Shown here piece by piece: positions 26,644 to 35,921 of a stretch of 64,000 nt of DNA. This DNA comes from DASWNP01 sp036399175 (GTDB lineage Bacteria; Acidobacteriota; Blastocatellia; Pyrinomonadales; Pyrinomonadaceae). Numbering within the stretch: the first letter of the stretch is position 1; the number at the start of each line of letters is the position of its first letter. Location: contig DASWNP010000020.1 of NCBI GenBank assembly GCA_036399175.1, positions 1 to 64,000 of the forward strand, written 5' to 3'. A program made the translations under genes and the position numbers. The notes below the pieces were generated by a model that made no database searches, was not told the origin of the DNA, and was given only the letters and a program-made list of their open reading frames with translations.

Positions 26644-28860
26644 TCAACGAATGATGCGCTTGTCGCGCTCGCCGATTATCTTCCAGCCCTGCTCCGTCTT
26701 TCGCCAGACCAATTCCTGCACGACCTCGCCGCTACTGTTGAGCCCGCGCCCCTGTATCTCGTACTGCTTGCGAAACTCCATGACGGCTGTGCGCCCGTCG
26801 CGTCCGAAGCTGATGCTGGGCGGGTCGATGCTGATTTGGACGGCGTCGGCCTGCGAGAAGGCTGCGGACTTATCTCGGCGCACCTCGCTTAAGGAGACGT
26901 TGTTCGAGCGATAGTAGGTTTCGAGGCGGGGCATGTAGAAGGAGAGCTGCCGGTCGATGCTGCGCGCGTTGGTGGCGGCTATCCAGCCGTCGAGCGCGCT
27001 CGTCAGGGCGCGGCGCTCGACTTCCGGCGTTTCGCTCGTCGTCCTCGGGGCTGAGTCCGACGTGTTCTCGCGCGTCTGCGGAGCGGAGGGAGTCGGGGCA
27101 ACGCGTTCTTCTGGTCTCACGTTCGATACGGCGGCGACAGGCGTCTCCTGTCGCGTTTCGTCTCGCCAGGGAGCGATGCGCCAGCCGATAAAGCCTCCGA
27201 CGAGGACTGCGGCGGCGATGAGCGCGTAGACGACGGGCGGCCACGACTGTCTCGCGTGTGCTCCGGCACGGGGCGCGAGCGTCGAAGTTCCGACGTTTTG
27301 AGCGCGTCCTTGCGCGTCGCGGTCTGTCTGCATCGTCGAGAGCGGCTCGACCATCTGCGGAGCGACGAGCGGCGCAGAGAATCTGTCGAGAGCGTCGGCG
27401 GGCTGCGTGTCTCCGGTTGCCGCCGGAACGGCCGGAGCCGAGGCGAGCGGCGCGGCGACTTTCGTCACCGTCTCGCTCTCCAAATCGTCGTCGGCAGACG
27501 AAGCCGTCTGAGCAGAAGCGGCGGGAGCGGAATCGGCGTGGGAGGTCGAAGCGCTGGCAGGAGCATTTTGAGACGAAGAGGCGGAAAGAGAAGCCTCTCG
27601 TTCGAGGTCTAAAATAGCGTCCGAAGCCGTGTCCGATAAGGGCTGAGCCGAGACTTTGTCCGGGGTCGGGCTCCTGTCCGCCGAGGCCGCTTCCGCTTTC
27701 TCTCTTTCGTTTCCGGACGGATGCGCTTCTTCGAGCGTGGGCGAGCCTGCACGACCTGTGTCGGGCGCAAAATTTCCGATGTGCGGGTCGGTGGCGGGCG
27801 CGTCTCCACGCCCGGTTTCGATTGAAGGCGAACGTGCGACGCGCTCGAAGGCTGAGCCGGAAGCCTGCGCGGAAGTGGCAACTGTCGATGCTTCGAGCGG
27901 CGAGGACGCGCCCTTTTCTTCGACGAGCGAGCTTTGGAGCGCACGCAGCTCGCGCGAAAGCTCTGCGGCTGTTTGCAGACGCGAAGCGGGCTCTTTGGCG
28001 AGCGTCTGCATGACGAGGCGTTCGAGCGCCTCGGGGACGCCTGCGCGCGACTCCGCGAGCGGGAGCGGCGGCTCCCGCACGTGTTTGAGCGCGATGGCGG
28101 TGGCCGAGGGCGCGTCGAAGGGTGGGCGGCCTGCGAGCATCTCGTAGAGGATGACGCCGAGCGAATAGATGTCTGAGCGCGCGTCAACCTCGTGCCCGGC
28201 GCACTGTTCAGGCGACATGTAGCGCGGCGTGCCGACGAGCGAGCCCGTGTTGGTTAAGACTCCGCCGGAGGTCGAATACTCTTTGAGCTTGGCGATGCCG
28301 AAGTCTACGACCTTCGCCAGTAGAGCTTCGTGATGGTCGCGCGTGAGGATGATGTTCGAGGGCTTGAGGTCTCTGTGAATGATGCCGTTGCGGTGAGCCG
28401 TCTCGATGCCGTCCGAGACCTGCCGGGCAATCTCGACCGCATCGGAGAAGGGCAGCGCGCCCGCAGCATTGATGTACTCGCGCAGCGTCAAGCCCTGCAC
28501 AAGCTCCATCAGGATGTAGGCTTCGCCGCTCGGCAGAATGCCGTAGTCGTACGTGTCTGCGACGTTCGGATGATTGAGACGCGCGGCGGCGCGCGCTTCG
28601 CGCCGGAAGCGTTCGAGCGCCTGCGGGTCGGAGACGAGGTCGGGCAGAAGCAGCTTGATGGCCGCAGGGCGCTCAAGCTCGACGTGCAGCCCCGCGTAGA
28701 CCGCGCCCATCCCGCCGCGACCCAGCAGACGCTCCAAACGATACTTCTCGGCGATGATGCACGAGCCCGGGCGCGACTGCACGAGCTGCCCGTTATCGCC
28801 GTTCGTGCAGGCCGCCTCCGTGTCCTCGAAACACTGTCGGCAGATGGAACAAATCTTCAT
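26644..28860 (-). CDS. Ser/Thr protein kinase with zinc-ribbon and extracytoplasmic tail (738 aa)
   Basis: The protein begins with a Cys cluster (C4, C7, C10, C18) of zinc-ribbon type. The PknB-like kinase domain (about 42-305) has GRGGMGAVY, Lys in AAIKLL, HRDLKPSN and DFGIAKL, then TPRYMSPEQ. A long Ala/Ser/Thr/Asp-rich linker follows (about 310-535), then one membrane helix (VVYALIAAAVLVGGFIGW) and a C-terminal domain (about 610-738) resembling SnoaL/NTF2-like folds (LDGWIAATNARSIDRQLSFYM...). The topology is kinase inside, NTF2-like domain outside, so the outer domain may sense a ligand. Confidence 0.9.
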   Translation of the reverse strand: MKICSICRQCFEDTEAACTNGDNGQLVQSRPGSCIIAEKYRLERLLGRGGMGAVYAGLHVELERPAAIKLLLPDLVSDPQALERFRREARAAARLNHPNVADTYDYGILPSGEAYILMELVQGLTLREYINAAGALPFSDAVEIARQVSDGIETAHRNGIIHRDLKPSNIILTRDHHEALLAKVVDFGIAKLKEYSTSGGVLTNTGSLVGTPRYMSPEQCAGHEVDARSDIYSLGVILYEMLAGRPPFDAPSATAIALKHVREPPLPLAESRAGVPEALERLVMQTLAKEPASRLQTAAELSRELRALQSSLVEEKGASSPLEASTVATSAQASGSAFERVARSPSIETGRGDAPATDPHIGNFAPDTGRAGSPTLEEAHPSGNEREKAEAASADRSPTPDKVSAQPLSDTASDAILDLEREASLSASSSQNAPASASTSHADSAPAASAQTASSADDDLESETVTKVAAPLASAPAVPAATGDTQPADALDRFSAPLVAPQMVEPLSTMQTDRDAQGRAQNVGTSTLAPRAGAHARQSWPPVVYALIAAAVLVGGFIGWRIAPWRDETRQETPVAAVSNVRPEERVAPTPSAPQTRENTSDSAPRTTSETPEVERRALTSALDGWIAATNARSIDRQLSFYMPRLETYYRSNNVSLSEVRRDKSAAFSQADAVQISIDPPSISFGRDGRTAVMEFRKQYEIQGRGLNSSGEVVQELVWRKTEQGWKIIGERDKRIIR

Positions 28861-28887
28861 CGAGCTATAGAAGAAATTAACAGGGAT

Positions 28888-28993
28888 AGAAAAGCAAGTC
28901 AGAAGTAGGAAGGCGGAAGGCGGAAAGCCTGGCTCTCAAGCTTGAATGGCTCTCTTTCCTCCCTCATCCTTCCGCCTTCATCCTTGCTTTTAG
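28888..28993. repeat. Low-complexity inverted repeat (GGCGGAA type)
   Basis: AAAGCAAG...GGAAGGCGGAAGGCGGAAAG on the left pairs imperfectly with CTTTCCTCCCTCATCCTTCCGCCTTCATCCTTGCTTTT on the right. It lies between pfkA and the kinase gene, both on the minus strand, directly after the pfkA start-side gap and before the kinase start. It may terminate or attenuate transcription. Confidence 0.72.
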
Positions 28994-28999
28994 AAACTG

Positions 29000-30037
29000 T
29001 CAACCAAAAAAGACTTCCGCGACTTTGTAGACTTCTTCGTCGAGGCGCTTGATGTTATCGACGGCCTCGTCGAGCGGGACGCTGCCGATGCGGCTGCCCT
29101 GTAGAGAGACCATACGCCCCCACTCGCCTGCGGCCACCATCTCGAAGGCTTTGACGCCGAAGCGCGTCGCCAGCACGCGGTCGAAGGCTGTGGGCGAGCC
29201 GCCGCGCTGGATGTAGCCGAGGCTTGCGGCGCGCGTCTCGATTCCGGTGCAACGCTCTATCTCGCGCGAGAGAAAAAAGCCTATGCCGCCGAGGTGTCCC
29301 TGCCTGTAGATTTCGTCCTTCGTCGATTCGCCGAGGAAGGGCTCGGCCTCGTGCGGGCGCGCGTCTTCGGCGACGACGATGATGGAGAAGGCGCGTCCCT
29401 GCGCCTTCCTGTGCTGAAGCAGCTCGCAGACGCGCGAGAGACGAAACGGATGCTCCGGGACGAGCACCACGTCGGCACCACCGGCGATGCCGCCGTAGGC
29501 CGCAATCCAGCCGCTATGCCGCCCCATCACTTCCAAGACCATCACTCGATGATGCGACTCTGCGGTCGAGTGCAGGCGGTCTACGGCATCCGTGACGATG
29601 GAGACGGCCGTATCGAAGCCGAAGGTGAAGTCTGTGCCGAGCACGTCGTTGTCGATGGTCTTAGGGATGCCGACGACCGGATACTGGTGGTCGCGCCACA
29701 TATCGCGCGCGGCTCGCAGAGTCCCCTCGCCGCCGACGACGACGAGCGCGTTCAAGGCATGACGATTCCAGCTCGTGCGTATCCGCCGGAGGCTTTCGTC
29801 GTCGTTTTCCGGGTTGACGCGAGATGTGCCGAGGATAGTTCCGCCGCGCGGCAGGATGCCCGTCACGGACTCCCTCGTGAGCGGCTCGACATCATCTTCG
29901 AGCAGTCCGCGCCAGCCGTTTTTGATGCCGATGACCTCGCCGCCTTCGGCGGCGGCGCGGCGCACGACGGCGCGTATGACGGCGTTCAGACCCGGACAGT
30001 CGCCGCCACCTGTCAGAATACCTATGCGCAGACCCAT
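29000..30037 (-). CDS. pfkA: 6-phosphofructokinase (345 aa)
   Basis: The Pfk fold is clear: LTGGGDCPGLNAVIR, GGEGT (102-106) and PKTIDND (125-131), then MEVMGRHSGWIAAYGG. The residue pair that sets phosphoryl donor is Gly105 and Lys126. In the family, Gly plus Gly marks E. coli-type ATP enzymes, Asp plus Lys marks PPi enzymes, and Gly plus Lys is found in Streptomyces-type ATP enzymes. This protein has the last combination, so ATP use is predicted. ATG 30037 begins at the usual place; an upstream in-frame start adds 13 residues without family support. Confidence 0.93.
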   Translation of the reverse strand: MGLRIGILTGGGDCPGLNAVIRAVVRRAAAEGGEVIGIKNGWRGLLEDDVEPLTRESVTGILPRGGTILGTSRVNPENDDESLRRIRTSWNRHALNALVVVGGEGTLRAARDMWRDHQYPVVGIPKTIDNDVLGTDFTFGFDTAVSIVTDAVDRLHSTAESHHRVMVLEVMGRHSGWIAAYGGIAGGADVVLVPEHPFRLSRVCELLQHRKAQGRAFSIIVVAEDARPHEAEPFLGESTKDEIYRQGHLGGIGFFLSREIERCTGIETRAASLGYIQRGGSPTAFDRVLATRFGVKAFEMVAAGEWGRMVSLQGSRIGSVPLDEAVDNIKRLDEEVYKVAEVFFG

Positions 30038-30300
30038 GATGTTTGAAACTGCGTCGGTCGAAAAAGCTTTCGACAAGCTACGGAATTTGCGTTGGTTCGT
30101 TTGCCGAGCCTATAATCGCGCGGCCAGCCCGGCAAGTCAACCGAGAGTAGAAGTGAAGTAGAGCGGACTGCTTTCGCGGCTCGATTTCGCTTCGCAGGGG
30201 CGCGCGTCGCTTCGGAAGAGACTGAGCGCAGAAGGGCGAGCCTCTTTTGAGTCCGGCACGGGGCAGTCGCGGTAAGAGACGAGGCCGCGAGAAGAGCATC

Positions 30301-31116
30301 TTGGGGAAGAATTCTGAAACGCTTGTGCTGAGCGTCGATACCGCGACCGAGACGAGAAGCGTGGCCGTCTCACGCGGCTCGCGCCTGCTCGCGCTCGAAG
30401 TCGGAGAGGGGCGCAACACACACTCTGCGAACGTCCTCTCCGAGATAGACGCGGCGCTGCGTCTGGCGGGCGTCTCTTTGCGCGAGATAGAACTCTACGC
30501 GGTGGCCGCCGGGCCTGGAAGTTTCACGGGTTTGCGCGCCGGGCTGGCGACTCTGAAAGCCTTCGCGGCGACTTTCGAGCGCCCTGTGGTCGGCGTCCAG
30601 ACGCTTCACGGGGTGGCGCGGGCGGCGGGCGCATACGAGAAGATTCTGGCCGCGATTCCTGCCGGGCGCGGAGAAGTATTCGCGCAGTTGCTTTCGGTCT
30701 CAAAGGAAGGCCGAGTCAGAGAGTTGGACGAGGCGGCGCACGTCTCGCCTGAGAGACTTCTGGAGCGCGTCGCCGCAGAGACGGGCGCAGGAGGAGTGGT
30801 CTGGGCTGGCAGCGGCTCGCTGATACTGGCCGAGTCGATAGCAGAGCGCGCACGCCTGGAAGGTTTCGACTGGAAGGAAGATTCGGAGGAGCCCTTGGGC
30901 GAGGAGTCGCCGGAGCGAGAGGCGCGGAGCGCGCCGCGCAGCTGGAGGCTTGCGCGCACGCAGAAGATTCTGGCCGCACATCTCTCGGCGCTGGCTCTGG
31001 ACGCTCTCGGCGAAGGGCGCGCCTCGAACGCACAAGACCTGCGCGCAATCTACGTGCGCCCATCCGACGTGGAGATAAAGGAGCAATGTCTCGCGCCCAG
31101 CAAACAGCCCTCATAG
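30301..31116 (+). CDS. tsaB: t6A synthesis protein TsaB (271 aa)
   Basis: LVLSVDTATETRSVAVSRG begins the actin-like ATPase fold of TsaB, and AAGPGSFTGLRAGLATLKAFA is its hallmark. TsaB pairs with TsaD and TsaE for threonylcarbamoyl transfer to tRNA; tsaC is at 18729. TTG 30301 is chosen because only nine residues precede the conserved start and GAGAAGAG lies upstream; an earlier TTG at 30247 would add a basic leader. It overlaps rimI by 31 bases. Confidence 0.9.
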   Translation: MGKNSETLVLSVDTATETRSVAVSRGSRLLALEVGEGRNTHSANVLSEIDAALRLAGVSLREIELYAVAAGPGSFTGLRAGLATLKAFAATFERPVVGVQTLHGVARAAGAYEKILAAIPAGRGEVFAQLLSVSKEGRVRELDEAAHVSPERLLERVAAETGAGGVVWAGSGSLILAESIAERARLEGFDWKEDSEEPLGEESPEREARSAPRSWRLARTQKILAAHLSALALDALGEGRASNAQDLRAIYVRPSDVEIKEQCLAPSKQPS

Positions 31117-31598
31117 ACTTCGACGAATACGTCATCGAATGGATGACCGAGCACGACCTCATCGAAGTGGTCGAGATAGAAGAGACGAGCGGCCTCAGCC
31201 TCTGGGGCTGGGAAGCTTACCGTGCGGAGCTGGACAGGCGCGAGTCTGTGATGCTCGTGGCGCGTCGCGCCGGAGCGGCGTACGGATTTGAGAAGAGACG
31301 GGTCGAAGGCTTCATCGCCGCGCGTCTGGTGGGCGAAGAGCTGCACATCAACAACATCGGCGTGCGCGCCGGGTCGAGGCAGAGGGGGTTGGGCAGCTCG
31401 CTTCTTTCGACGGCGCTCAGGTGGGGCGCGCGTGAGGGCGCTCTGGCGGCGGCTCTCGAAGTGCGCTCGGCCAACCGCGCCGCGCAGTCGCTCTACCGCC
31501 GGCACGGCTTCGAGGTCGTCGGACGCCGGAAGAGCTATTACCGACAGCCCACCGACGACGCGCTCGTGATGAGCGTCCGTTTGAGACCCGAGCCTTGA
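31086..31598 (+). CDS. rimI: RimI-like ribosomal-protein N-acetyltransferase (170 aa)
   Basis: A GNAT domain: LHINNIGVRAGSRQRGLGSSLLSTALRWG contains the acetyl-CoA loop (R/Q-x2-G-x-G/S), followed by LEVRSANRAAQSLYRRHGFEVVGRRKSYY, which matches the RimI signature of L-E-V-R-x-x-N and G-F-x3-x-R-x-x-Y-Y. RimI acetylates the N-terminal Ala of ribosomal protein S18 and is commonly next to tsaB. It overlaps the tsaB end, implying co-expression. Confidence 0.87.
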   Translation: MSRAQQTALIDFDEYVIEWMTEHDLIEVVEIEETSGLSLWGWEAYRAELDRRESVMLVARRAGAAYGFEKRRVEGFIAARLVGEELHINNIGVRAGSRQRGLGSSLLSTALRWGAREGALAAALEVRSANRAAQSLYRRHGFEVVGRRKSYYRQPTDDALVMSVRLRPEP

Positions 31599-31746
31599 TA
31601 TGGCCGCATGGTTTGGGCTACCATTTTGGCGTCAAAGCGAAAACCGGAAGGGGACGACCCCGAGCCGCCTTTGCGAAAGAGCGAATGCGCGTCGCACACG
31701 AAGTAGCGAGACCACCAACAGCATCTGAAGAGGAGGATTCCGCGAA

Positions 31747-31989
31747 ATGGAAATGACCAACACGGACAGTCTGAAAGAGCAGCTAATGTCGAGCGACCCG
31801 GAGTTCAGAGAGCTTGCGCGCGAGCACGGACGCTACGAGCAACGCCTCAGCGAGCTTTCGGCTCTCGCCTATCCGAGCGACGAAGAGCAGCTCGAAGAGA
31901 TTACTCTGAAGAAGAAAAAACTGGCCGTGAAAGATCAGATGCACGCAATCATGCTCCGCCACCAGAAGAGCAGCGAGACAGAGCATTGA
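31747..31989 (+). CDS. YdcH/DUF465-family small protein (80 aa)
   Basis: The pattern SDPEFRELAREHGRYEQRLSEL, then LEEITLKKKKLAVKDQMHAIML, is that of DUF465: a helical hairpin with a conserved LKKKKL-x-LKD segment. The biochemical function is unknown. AAGAGGAGGATTCCGCGAA precedes the ATG and gives a strong ribosome-binding site. An intrinsic hairpin follows at 32043. Confidence 0.88.
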   Translation: MEMTNTDSLKEQLMSSDPEFRELAREHGRYEQRLSELSALAYPSDEEQLEEITLKKKKLAVKDQMHAIMLRHQKSSETEH

Positions 31990-32042
31990 AGAGAAGGGAA
32001 GAGCACGCCGCTCTCCATTGATTTTACGCCGAACGGGAAACC

Positions 32043-32080
32043 GGGGGACTCTTTGAGACTACAAAGCGCCCCCCTTTCCT
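32043..32080 (+). terminator. Intrinsic terminator after the DUF465 gene
   Basis: GGGGG (32043-32047) and CTTTG (32051-32055) pair with CAAAG (32062-32066) and CCCCC (32069-32074), followed by TTTCCTTT. Confidence 0.6.
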
Positions 32081-32271
32081 TTAAGAAACAATAGTCGAAG
32101 AGAGACCTCCGACGCCTTCTCGGGGCGCGCAACACACGGGCGAGAGCCGGGTCTCGAAGGCCGCAGACGAATTTTCAGAACACCTGTGTTGAAAAGTGGA
32201 TGCCCGCGCGGACAACCTCCGAACGCACGCGCGGGCGTCAAAGAGCAGAAGCGTTTTCTCCTGTCTGGAAA

Positions 32272-32895
32272 ATGGTACGCGACGGCATCATCTGGGTACT
32301 CGTCCCGCTGCTCCTGGCAGTCGCTTCGGCGATTGCCGGTTACTGGCCTATCGCCATCCCGTTTTTAGTTCTCGCCGCCTTCATGGCCTATTTCTTTCGT
32401 GACCCGCGCCGCGTCGCGCCCTTCGAAGATAACCTGATCGTCTCGCCCGCAGACGGTCGCGTCACGCGCGTCGAGCGTCTCTCGACAGAAGAGCCCGACT
32501 CGCCGACGGTCGTCAGCATCTTTCTCTCGCCCTTCGATGTGCACGTCAACCGCGCGCCCATCGCAGGTGAGATAGAGCACATCGTCTACACGCGCGGCAA
32601 ATTTATGATTGCTACAAGCGAACAGGCCAGCCTCGTCAACGAGCAGAACGCCCTGACGATACGCGGCGAGCGAGTGACGGTCGTCTGCAAGCAGATTGCG
32701 GGCGTGCTGGCGCGGCGCATCGTCTGCTGGAAGAGGGTCGGCGAAAGCGTAGAGCGCGGCGAGCGTTTCGGGATGATTAAATTCAGCTCGCGCACAGACC
32801 TCGTGCTTCCGCCCGAAGTCTCCGTCGAGGTGCGAGTCGGGGAGCGCGTGCGCGGCGGCACGAGCATCATCGGGAGGCTCTCTGATGGCAGGTAA
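32272..32895 (+). CDS. psd: Phosphatidylserine decarboxylase, short type (207 aa)
   Basis: Two N-terminal membrane helices are followed by FFRDPRR, SPADGRVTRVE, SIFLSPFDVHVNRAPIAGEIEHIVYTRGKF, NEQNALTI and RFGMIKFSSRTDLVLP. This is the short, PssA-linked Psd class. The precursor is normally self-cut between Gly and Ser in F-G-S-R to make the pyruvoyl group; here the sequence is F-S-S-R, so the residue before the reactive Ser is Ser. ATG 32272 begins at the first helix; an earlier in-frame start adds a basic leader. It overlaps pssA by 11 bases. Confidence 0.88.
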   Translation: MVRDGIIWVLVPLLLAVASAIAGYWPIAIPFLVLAAFMAYFFRDPRRVAPFEDNLIVSPADGRVTRVERLSTEEPDSPTVVSIFLSPFDVHVNRAPIAGEIEHIVYTRGKFMIATSEQASLVNEQNALTIRGERVTVVCKQIAGVLARRIVCWKRVGESVERGERFGMIKFSSRTDLVLPPEVSVEVRVGERVRGGTSIIGRLSDGR

Positions 32896-33805
32896 CGCAC
32901 CACGCATGGAGCTTGAAGCGGACACGTCCGAACCGCGCCCGCAACGACGCGGCCTGAAAAAAGGGCTCTACCTTCTCCCCTCGACCTTCACCGCCGCCAA
33001 TATCGCAATGGGCTTCTACGCCGTGATGGGCGCGCTGCGCGGTTTTCAGCTTCTACATGGAGGGGGCGGCGCGGCGGGCGAGATAGAGTTGGCCGGCGCT
33101 TATTTCAGCAACGCCGCAATGGCTATTTGCTGGGCGTTTCTCTTCGACACGCTCGACGGGCGCATCGCGCGCATGACGAAGACGACCACAGAGATAGGCG
33201 TCCAACTCGATTCCATCGCAGACGTTCTGACCTTCGGCATCGCCCCGGCCGTGCTCGCCTACGCGTGGGGCTACGGGGCGGCGCTCGGCGACGAAGACCC
33301 CTTGCACAAGCTCGGCTGGTTCGTCTCCTTCATGTTCGTCATCTGCGGAGCCTTTCGCCTGGCGCGCTTCAACGTGCAGGCGACGCGCCCGCGCCCCCTT
33401 CAAGAGGGAACGGTCAAGGTTGATAAAAAAAGCTTCGTAGGACTTCCGATACCTGCGGCGGCGGGACTCATCGCCTCGATCATACATTTCCAGCAGACGC
33501 CGCTCGTCGCATCAAGCTACGGCGCAGACCTTTCGCGTCTCTACAGTGGGCTGCTGATGGCTCTGGTCGCAATACTCTCGGCGTTGATGGTCAGCACCAT
33601 ACGCTATTCGAGCTTCAAAACGGTCGGCACGGCGCGACGCGGGGCACGCCTCGTCATCCTCTTCGTGGCCTCGATAGGCATGCTCATCTGGCTCTTCTCC
33701 CGCTACGTCCTGCTCATCCTCTTCGCCGGCTACGTCGTGCATGGCCTGGTCTTTCGCCTTGCCTCACTCTTCCGCAGGCGCGCGACTCCCGAAAGCGCAG
33801 CCTGA
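32885..33805 (+). CDS. pssA: CDP-diacylglycerol-serine O-phosphatidyltransferase (306 aa)
   Basis: The CDP-alcohol phosphatidyltransferase motif D-G-x2-A-R-x(8)-G-x3-D-x3-D is visible as DGRIARMTKTTTEIGVQLDSIAD. Around it are six to eight membrane helices. It makes phosphatidylserine from CDP-diacylglycerol, the substrate of the upstream decarboxylase, so this pair makes phosphatidylethanolamine. GGGAGGC precedes the ATG, which lies inside the psd gene. Confidence 0.93.
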   Translation: MAGNAPRMELEADTSEPRPQRRGLKKGLYLLPSTFTAANIAMGFYAVMGALRGFQLLHGGGGAAGEIELAGAYFSNAAMAICWAFLFDTLDGRIARMTKTTTEIGVQLDSIADVLTFGIAPAVLAYAWGYGAALGDEDPLHKLGWFVSFMFVICGAFRLARFNVQATRPRPLQEGTVKVDKKSFVGLPIPAAAGLIASIIHFQQTPLVASSYGADLSRLYSGLLMALVAILSALMVSTIRYSSFKTVGTARRGARLVILFVASIGMLIWLFSRYVLLILFAGYVVHGLVFRLASLFRRRATPESAA

Positions 33806-33892
33806 GCTACCGAAGTCTCTTAGCTCAAGCGAAGCTGCCTCGCAGGTTGCCCTCCGCGCCTGAGACCTCCGAAGCTGTCCTCTGTTGCTCTC

Positions 33893-35095
33893 TCAGGGAG
33901 AACTCTTCGCAGCCGTCTTACTCGTCGAATTGACGAGCGGCGCGGCGAAAGCCAGAAGCCCTTGCCTCGTCGTCAAAAGCAGCATCTGCCCGCTCGTCAC
34001 GGGCGAGGCTGCCATATTGTTTCCCTCGCCGACCGGCAGGTTGTTGACTTGCTTGCCGTCCTTCAAATCCAGAACGACACAGGCGTCGCCGGAGAGCGGG
34101 GCGAAGAGCGCGCTATCGGAGAGGGCGAGCGGCTGCGAAGCGATGCGTCCGGCCAGTTGTCGCTTCCAGAGGCGAGCGCCGTTGCGCAGGGAGAGAAAAT
34201 AGACGAAGTTGTCGAGCGAGGCGACGACCAGTCCGCGCGGCGTGTGCGCGACTGCCTGAACCTCCGCGCCTGTGCGCGCGCGCCAGCGCAGACGCCCGTC
34301 CGTCTCCCTCAAAGCGTAGACGTAATTATCCGCCGAGCCGAAGAAGGCCGTCTCTTCGGCGACGGCGACGGGGCCGCGCAGAGCGCCCCGGGTCTGATAA
34401 CGCCAGAGGGTGCGCCCCGTCGCCAATTCCAGTGCATAGAGAGTGCCATCGACGCTCCCAACGTAGAGTCGTTCGCCGCTAATGACGGGCTGCGAGGCGA
34501 AAGCCCCTTTGAACTGCTGCATCCAGACAATCTCGCCCTTATCTTTGCTCAAGGCATAGACGCGCCCGTCGTCCGCGCCGCCGAAAAGCATATCCTGGCT
34601 GGCGGCCAGCGCCCCTCTGAGAGGACTCTGTAGCGTCCGCATCCAGAGCGTAATCCCGCTTTTATGGCTGAGCGCCCTCAAAGCGCCGGTCGCCCTGGGC
34701 AGGTGCGCGCCCGCCTGTGGGGCTGCTATCTCGGAAGCGACGTAGACGTTTTGAGCATCCGCCAAAGGAGAGGCCGAAAACTCCCCGCCCATCTCATCCT
34801 TCCAGAGAAGCTGTCCGTCCACAGCCCTGAGAGACAGGAGCGTGCCCTCCGTGAGGGGCAGGTAGACGATGTCTCCGACGGTCGCCGGGGTCAGATTAAT
34901 CGTACGTTCCGTGGAATACTGCCAGCGCACCGTCAAAGGTTGGGAGAGAGAGAACTGCCCTTCGAGCCGCGCGGCGGGGAAGGGAAATAAGAGCAGTGAA
35001 ATGAACAGGATAAGAGCAGAGACGAGGCGCGCTCTAAGCGCCCGGCGTCTGCCCTCGCTCGTCTCGATTTGCTGATTCTTCAAAAAATCCCCCAT
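33893..35095 (-). CDS. PQQ-repeat beta-propeller protein, BamB-like (400 aa)
   Basis: After an N-terminal hydrophobic segment (SALILFISLLLFPFP) come repeated blades of the form GxxYALxxxxGxxxWxxxx, for example VYALSKDKGEIVWMQQF, LYALELATGRTLWRYQT and VYALRETDGRLRWRART. This is a seven- or eight-bladed propeller exported to the periplasm. It resembles BamB, the BAM accessory lipoprotein, but a lipobox Cys is not visible. ATG 35095 is the first start at the signal sequence; a longer in-frame start is not supported. Confidence 0.8.
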   Translation of the reverse strand: MGDFLKNQQIETSEGRRRALRARLVSALILFISLLLFPFPAARLEGQFSLSQPLTVRWQYSTERTINLTPATVGDIVYLPLTEGTLLSLRAVDGQLLWKDEMGGEFSASPLADAQNVYVASEIAAPQAGAHLPRATGALRALSHKSGITLWMRTLQSPLRGALAASQDMLFGGADDGRVYALSKDKGEIVWMQQFKGAFASQPVISGERLYVGSVDGTLYALELATGRTLWRYQTRGALRGPVAVAEETAFFGSADNYVYALRETDGRLRWRARTGAEVQAVAHTPRGLVVASLDNFVYFLSLRNGARLWKRQLAGRIASQPLALSDSALFAPLSGDACVVLDLKDGKQVNNLPVGEGNNMAASPVTSGQMLLLTTRQGLLAFAAPLVNSTSKTAAKSSP

Positions 35096-35921
35096 GTTAT
35101 CCACGCGCGACCCCGTAGTCCGAGTCTCTTTAATGAGCCGACCGCCCCGCCAACTTCTGTCGTACCGACATGACCTTCCAGCGCAAAACCTCGGAGATAG
35201 ACGCGCCAAACCCCTCACAGGTTTACTTTAAAACGAAAAAACAGAGCCAGAACACTACCCATTATATTGGACTCTGGCCGACAATACATATTGCCCGGAG
35301 ATGGAAGAAAATAGGAAATGTTTATCAGTAGTAGATTTGACGAGAACCGAACGAACCCGCGCATAACGGCAGTTACTTATGAAGCGCTTAACGATTTCGG
35401 TCTTTAAGCATCTGCATATAAGCCGTGTCTGCCCCTTCTAATCCGGGTGCGGCTTCAGACCTTCACAGTCATCGGCTTACTCTCGCGTTTTTTGGAGTCA
35501 TACTAACCTCAATCCGCCTCGCGGAGCCCTGCCCGGAGTCTCGACCACCTTTGGAGAGGCTCGTTGGACTGGGCTGACCAGCAAGGACTGCCCGTCGGTA
35601 TCTCGACACGACTTATCATCGAGGCGAGGAACTTTAATCGAGCAACCTGCAATCTCGGGCTCAAGCTCGCCGAGCGAAATCGAACCGAAGCACCCGCTCC
35701 GCCTCAAACATCTGTCGCCACAGAAAAGTCTTCAAGCATTTTCTCATTTCCCGCAGATGAAACGCATCTTGCTCAAAAGCTTTCGCGCCCCTCAAGACTT
35801 TACTCCAATATCTTGGGCTCTTCACAAATCCTACATACGTGATATAGTGCGCGGCGAGTTTTTAAGAAAGCGTCGGTCTTTATTCGAGCGCACCTTCCGC
35901 CCCGTTGTTTCATAAATCGAC
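35096..35921. other. Long intergenic region upstream of dnaE
   Basis: Between two divergent genes lie about 830 bases with no convincing gene. GCCAGA (about 35243) and TCTGGC (about 35271) can pair around an AT-rich loop. A good plus-strand promoter stands at its right end (35821). An open frame at 35564-35842 has no ribosome-binding site or recognisable content. Confidence 0.5.
35821..35848 (+). promoter_or_regulatory. Probable sigma70-type promoter of dnaE
   Basis: TTCACA (35821-35826), 16 bases, TATAGT (35843-35848). Both boxes are near consensus and the start of dnaE is 73 bases downstream. Transcription would begin near 35855. Confidence 0.55.

Noticed and set aside
35564..35842. An open frame of 92 codons upstream of dnaE
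   Set aside because: No ribosome-binding site, no recognisable domain, and it runs into the predicted dnaE promoter.
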